Positions 37,036-40,733 of a stretch of 40,733 nt of DNA are shown here, in pieces. Numbering within the stretch: the first letter of the stretch is position 1; each line of letters starts with the position of its first letter. The translations under genes were made by a program, and so were the position numbers. The notes below the pieces were generated by a model that had not been told where the DNA came from, searched no databases, and saw only the letters and a program-made list of their open reading frames with translations. Source of the DNA: JBBQNY01 sp038330365 (GTDB taxonomy: Bacteria; Pseudomonadota; Gammaproteobacteria; Xanthomonadales; Ahniellaceae); the NCBI GenBank assembly GCA_038330365.1, contig JBBQNY010000007.1, positions 1 to 40,733 on the forward strand. Direction: 5' to 3'.

Positions 37036-37671
37036 TTGAATACGCCAACCAATCATCCGCTGGGCCCTTTGCCCACCCTCATCTTCAGCTCACGCTGGCT
37101 GCAGCTGCCGCTCTATCTCGGCCTGATCATCGCGCAGGGCGTGTACGTCGTGCTGTTCGCCAAGGCGCTGGTGCATCTGGTGACCGGCGCGGTCAGTCTC
37201 GGCGAGCAGGAAATGATGCTGATCGTTCTGGGTCTGATCGATGTCGTGATGATCTCCAATCTGCTGATGATGGTGATCGTCGGTGGCTACGAGACTTTTG
37301 TCTCGCGACTGCGATTGCAGGGCCATCCCGATCAGCCGGAGTGGCTCAGCCACGTCAATGCGTCGGTGCTCAAGGTCAAGCTGGCAATGGCGATCATCGG
37401 CATCAGCTCGATCCATCTGCTGAAGACCTTCATCGAAGCCGGCTCGCTGGGCGGCCTGCCGCTGTGCGCCAGCGCCGAAGGCATTGCCGCGATGGCGGCG
37501 GTGGCCGCGGCGGGCAAGAACATCATCGTGTGCAATACCGTGACCGCGGCCGGCGTGATGTGGCAGACCATCATCCACACCATCTTCATCCTCTCGGCCA
37601 TCGGCATCGCCTGGACAGACCGCCTGATGACGCAGCCACCTCGCGAATCCAAGGCGCAGGCTGCGCACTGA
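37036..37671 (+). CDS. yqhA: UPF0114 (YqhA family) inner-membrane protein
   Basis: A 211-residue membrane protein matching YqhA: SRWLQLPLYLGLIIAQGVYVVLF (helix 1), MLIVLGLIDVVMISNLLMMVIVGGYETFVS (helix 2 and the conserved GGYE.FVS), KLAMAIIGISSIHLLKTFI (helix 3) and IIHTIFILSAIGIAWTDRL (helix 4). An extra segment of about 30 residues (LCASAEGIAAMAAVAAAGKN region) separates helices 3 and 4 compared with E. coli YqhA. The function of the family is unknown. The TTG at 37036 gives the expected N-terminus; a GTG 24 codons upstream is the alternative. The 276 bp after valS contain no other gene that I can support. Confidence 0.85.
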   Translation: MNTPTNHPLGPLPTLIFSSRWLQLPLYLGLIIAQGVYVVLFAKALVHLVTGAVSLGEQEMMLIVLGLIDVVMISNLLMMVIVGGYETFVSRLRLQGHPDQPEWLSHVNASVLKVKLAMAIIGISSIHLLKTFIEAGSLGGLPLCASAEGIAAMAAVAAAGKNIIVCNTVTAAGVMWQTIIHTIFILSAIGIAWTDRLMTQPPRESKAQAAH

Positions 37672-37884
37672 CGCAGGGAAGTTTCAGGCGACGGGGGAAG
37701 GCCGAGTCAATCGGTGAGCACCCTCGTGCAACACGTGCCGACGCGCCGTGGCCAGCCGCTGACCATCTGACGCCGAGGAGATGCACTTCGTAGGCCGCCA
37801 CCGCGACGATCGCATATCCGACCGTGGCAGCGTCGCCAGGGGAAACTCCAACTTGACGCTTGTTGTCCTTCACACCACTGCGCG

Positions 37885-38937
37885 TTAACGCGATTCGTTG
37901 ATCTGCTCGCACGTCTGGCCGGGAAAGGTCGGTTGTCCACGGCCACTACTGTCGAACGCCGCAACGTCGTTCAAGTTGCGCCGCAGGTCGGCGACGATGG
38001 ACTCGGCTCGCCGCTTTATGGCAGGACAACGCGAGTCCCCAGGGCAGAGCGACGGCGGTGACTCGCTCGGAGTCTGTCCAGGCGTCGGAGGCATGTCGCT
38101 GATGTCCGCCATTCTGGCGACTTCAAGGTATACCTCCAGTTCGGCAGGTGACTGGAACATCGCCTGATAGGTGCGCATTTCGAATCGACGGGTGTACGCG
38201 TGCACTCGATGTGCGCGCAGAAGTCCCGCCAGAACCCGTGTATCCCCGGCGCGAACGGTTCGTTCCAGGACACGTCGTGCATCATCCGGAAATCTTCGGT
38301 ATTGCTCTATCTGCGCAAATACATCCAGCTCCAGTGCCGGGCGAAATAGCAGAAATCGCATGGACGGGAGGTGCCCGGAAGCTGCGGCAATGCGTTGGTA
38401 ATCATAGATGTCGATCCAGTGCTTCTCGTCGACGCCCGCACAGTGCTTCTCGCTCGACTCGAGCATCGCTTCGCTGCGTGCCAGCCAGTCCACTTCCAAA
38501 GCAAGTCGTGTTTTTTCTTTTTCAGGGTCCGGCAATGGCTCTCGCTTCAGCATCTTCTCTTTGTAATTGAGCAACTCACGCTCACGTTGGGGAAGGCCAC
38601 TGCACTCCATGAGTTCTGCCCCGAGCCTGCAGGCTGCGGCGGCGTCGCCCCCGCGAGCGCGCGCGTCCAGCTCCGGCAGAAGCTGCGCGACAGGTGTGCT
38701 GGGCGGCGGCAGCGGCAGCGGGACGTGCGTATGGAAAGCCTTTCGATTGACGCCTTTCTTCGGCTCGCGACGCGACTCGTGTGCTTGCGCTCCGAGCCGT
38801 CGATCTTCGGAAGCGCTTGCGGTCGTGGTCGTTCCAGACCGTTCCGGATGATCGCTGGCGAAAGGTCCGCGCGTTATCGCCCAACCGCCGATTAGCAAGA
38901 ACGCCACACAGGTCAGGGCCGCAACGGACTTGCTCAT
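37885..38937 (-). CDS. Unknown protein with N-terminal membrane anchor or signal
   Basis: Not recognised. A 350-residue protein starting with a hydrophobic segment (about 6-22, then charged), either a signal peptide or an anchor. A disordered, Pro/Ser/Arg-rich linker runs to about 80. The middle (about 85-280) is mainly helical with Cys pairs and strings such as LDARARGGDAAAACRLGAELMEC that resemble a degenerate Sel1-like/TPR repeat. A short Pro-rich part (MPPTPGQTPSESPPSLCPGDSRCP) and a C-terminal helix with TCEQINESR close it. AGGTGAAAGG before the ATG is a fair ribosome site. It converges on yqhA and follows the metallopeptidase gene after 143 bp. Probably periplasmic. Confidence 0.7.
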   Translation of the reverse strand: MSKSVAALTCVAFLLIGGWAITRGPFASDHPERSGTTTTASASEDRRLGAQAHESRREPKKGVNRKAFHTHVPLPLPPPSTPVAQLLPELDARARGGDAAAACRLGAELMECSGLPQRERELLNYKEKMLKREPLPDPEKEKTRLALEVDWLARSEAMLESSEKHCAGVDEKHWIDIYDYQRIAAASGHLPSMRFLLFRPALELDVFAQIEQYRRFPDDARRVLERTVRAGDTRVLAGLLRAHRVHAYTRRFEMRTYQAMFQSPAELEVYLEVARMADISDMPPTPGQTPSESPPSLCPGDSRCPAIKRRAESIVADLRRNLNDVAAFDSSGRGQPTFPGQTCEQINESR

Positions 38938-39080
38938 CCTTTCACCTGTTTCTGCATCGCCATACGGATTCTTCCCTGTACCGTCATCTGCGGGCCCTCA
39001 TTGGCATCCATTCGTGCAACTCATGCGTGCGAAGGGATCGAGACTACCGCCCCCTGTTTCGCCCCTGTGCCTGCGGCAAC

Positions 39081-40733
39081 CTACAAGCCCAGAACTTCGC
39101 GGCCCTGTCTGAACACGATATCGACCGGGATCTGCTTCCTTGCGATGCGGTCCAGGTCGCTCTGCAACTGGGGACCGACCTTGCCGTACTCATCCAGCAT
39201 CGCCTGCGCGCCGGCATGGTCGCCATCGCCCTGCAGGGTCAGGATTTTCGCCGACAGCGCGTCCACGCCGGCCTTCATCCTGTCGAAGTCGACGCGGTAG
39301 GTGCCGGTCGCCTCGTCACGGGAGAACGCGCCCTGCTCCTGCAGGAAATTGAAGGCAACCATGTTGGCCTGGCCATGTGCGCTGCTGGCGCCGAAGCGCA
39401 CCGAGCGGAAGATGCCGGCGAGGAAGGTGACGTAGTTGTGGTCCAGTTTGGCGGCATCCATCTCGCCCATCTGCCCGAGCTTGCCGATCATGTAGAGGCC
39501 CAGGATGTCGGCCTTGCCTTCCTCAAAACCACCCGCCAGGTCGGTCAGCGCCTCGCGCACCGTGCCCTTGCCATCGAGCGTGTTCTTGATCCCCAGACCA
39601 TGGGCGACTTCGTGGAACATCACGTTCTGGAAGAACGCGTCGAAACTGATGTGCGCGCGCTGGTCGGCGGCGATCAGCTCGTCGGCGATGGGTTCCACGA
39701 TGGTGTCGAACTTGGCCCGCATCGCGTTCTTGAGCTGCAGCCGGCGTGATCCCTTGGCCAGCTGCACCTGCTCGTCGTTGGGCAGGTTGATCGCAATGGT
39801 CTTGGCGCCGGAATTGGCATCGCCGCCGTAGTAGATCGCGTCGTAGGCATTGAGGTCGGCATCGGTGCCGGGCATCTCCGCCCTGTATTTCGCAGCCACC
39901 GGCAGGCCGCGTTGCAGCGCGGGCAAGTGGCGGGCGAATTTTGCGAGTCGCTCGCTCCATTCGACATCCTTGACCAGCACGAAGGTCTCGAAGGCGGATC
40001 GCGTGCCGAACAGCGCATCCTGATAGTTCTCGATCGGCCCGATCACGACATCGATCGGGCTGGACTTCATGTCCATCCACGCCATGTCGCTGGGCTGGTA
40101 GTCGTCGCTGAGCAGGGCGTCGGCACGCAGGTTCAAATAGTCGCGAAAGCCCTGGTCGCTGGCGACTTTGGACGCCTGCCGCAGCAGCTCCGCTACCTGT
40201 TCGAGTTCGGTCTTGTAGGCCTCGTGGTAGGGCACGAGCTTTAGCTTTCCGGTGGCGTCGCGCTCGATCAGCGAATACTGCCCGTCCTTGCCCGGCAGGT
40301 CGGCGGCGTCGAACTCGGCGCGGGTCATGTCGGCCGGATAGAAACGCGCACCCGGAGGACGTGGGCCGGCACCCGCAATGAAAGGCTTGTCGCCATCCAG
40401 CCGATCCCATGGACCGTAATTGATCTCGGCGAAGCGGCGAATGTCGGGATCGGTGATCTTCGCCAGCAACGCGTCCTTGTCGCCGTACACCTGCTTCCAG
40501 AACAGGCCATCCATGATTCGTCCCGCCTCCAGCAGCAGCACGATGGCCTGGCGGTCGCCTTCGGCGAGTCCGGACAGATCGGAGTTAAGTTCGACCTCGG
40601 CATAGGACGCCACCTTGGCAGCGATGCCGGCGACCGATTCCGCCGCAGGCGCCGCATCAGTCGTCGCAGCAGGCGCTTCCGGGGCTTTTGGCTGACAGGA
40701 CGCAAGGCCAAGCGCAAGCGTCAGGGCGATTGC
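39081..40733 (-). CDS. M49-like (dipeptidyl peptidase III family) zinc metallopeptidase lipoprotein, 5' end missing
   Basis: Partial at the window end; 550 codons are visible. The first visible residues (ALTLALGLASC) form the end of a lipoprotein signal peptide with lipobox LASC, so the mature enzyme is lipid-anchored. The zinc site is HEVAHGLG (codons at 39591-39614), and downstream FEEGKADILGLY supplies the third ligand and matches the EECRAD-type motif of M49 enzymes. Surrounding strings (INYGPWDRLDGDKPF, FYPADMT, GPIENYQDALFGTRSAFE) fit the bacterial DPP III-like group. The metal motif has five residues (HExxH), not the six-residue HExxGH of classical DPP III. The GTG at 40613 is only internal. 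The natural substrate is unknown, probably oligopeptides in the periplasm. Confidence 0.87.
   Translation of the reverse strand, partial: AIALTLALGLASCQPKAPEAPAATTDAAPAAESVAGIAAKVASYAEVELNSDLSGLAEGDRQAIVLLLEAGRIMDGLFWKQVYGDKDALLAKITDPDIRRFAEINYGPWDRLDGDKPFIAGAGPRPPGARFYPADMTRAEFDAADLPGKDGQYSLIERDATGKLKLVPYHEAYKTELEQVAELLRQASKVASDQGFRDYLNLRADALLSDDYQPSDMAWMDMKSSPIDVVIGPIENYQDALFGTRSAFETFVLVKDVEWSERLAKFARHLPALQRGLPVAAKYRAEMPGTDADLNAYDAIYYGGDANSGAKTIAINLPNDEQVQLAKGSRRLQLKNAMRAKFDTIVEPIADELIAADQRAHISFDAFFQNVMFHEVAHGLGIKNTLDGKGTVREALTDLAGGFEEGKADILGLYMIGKLGQMGEMDAAKLDHNYVTFLAGIFRSVRFGASSAHGQANMVAFNFLQEQGAFSRDEATGTYRVDFDRMKAGVDALSAKILTLQGDGDHAGAQAMLDEYGKVGPQLQSDLDRIARKQIPVDIVFRQGREVLGL

Overview
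The window comes from a high-GC gammaproteobacterium, most likely in the Xanthomonadales/Lysobacterales. The reasons are the type II secretion gene order (E-F-G-H-I-J-K-L-M-C-D, the Xps layout), a secretin with its own lipoprotein signal, the pepA-holC-valS and xerD-dsbC neighbourhoods, and REP-type palindromes. No phage, plasmid, IS element, tRNA, rRNA or CRISPR array was seen. Coding density is high, and neighbouring genes very often overlap by 4 nt (ATGA or GTGA).

Layout. (1) 1-831: pyrF on the plus strand, cut close to its start by the window edge. (2) 822-5633, minus strand: a polysaccharide export operon, wzm-wzt-glycosyltransferase-methyltransferase-glycosyltransferase. The methyltransferase has a C-terminal coiled coil and Wzt has a C-terminal sandwich domain, as in systems where a chain-end modification is read by the exporter. 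(3) 5854-9948, minus strand: a periplasmic parvulin-type isomerase and two secreted proteins of unknown function. Strong intrinsic terminators follow both unknown genes. (4) 10223-22923, minus strand: the full type II secretion operon. A multi-pass membrane protein coupled to purL sits at its head and a lipoprotein at its tail. Two short ORFs bridge the only long gaps inside it. (5) 22923-29632, minus strand: purL, dsbC and xerD. Between dsbC and xerD lie about 960 bp without a gene, holding a tandem array of a roughly 118-bp structured repeat. (6) 29863-31468: a small RDD membrane protein on the plus strand, convergent with lptG; lptF is absent from its usual place. (7) 31752-37671, plus strand: pepA, holC, valS and a YqhA-family membrane protein, with a REP doublet in front of valS. 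(8) 37885-40733, minus strand: an unknown anchored protein and an M49-like zinc metallopeptidase lipoprotein cut off by the window end.

How the parts work together. Much of the window serves the cell envelope. Wzm/Wzt and partners build and export a glycan, LptG moves LPS, GspC-M assemble the secretion machine, and DsbC and the parvulin fold periplasmic proteins that the machine may export. The two unknown secreted proteins, each with its own terminator, are reasonable candidates for surface or secreted products of this organism. The most unusual element is the repeat array next to xerD. Its units keep a hairpin while changing both arms together, which points to selection on structure.
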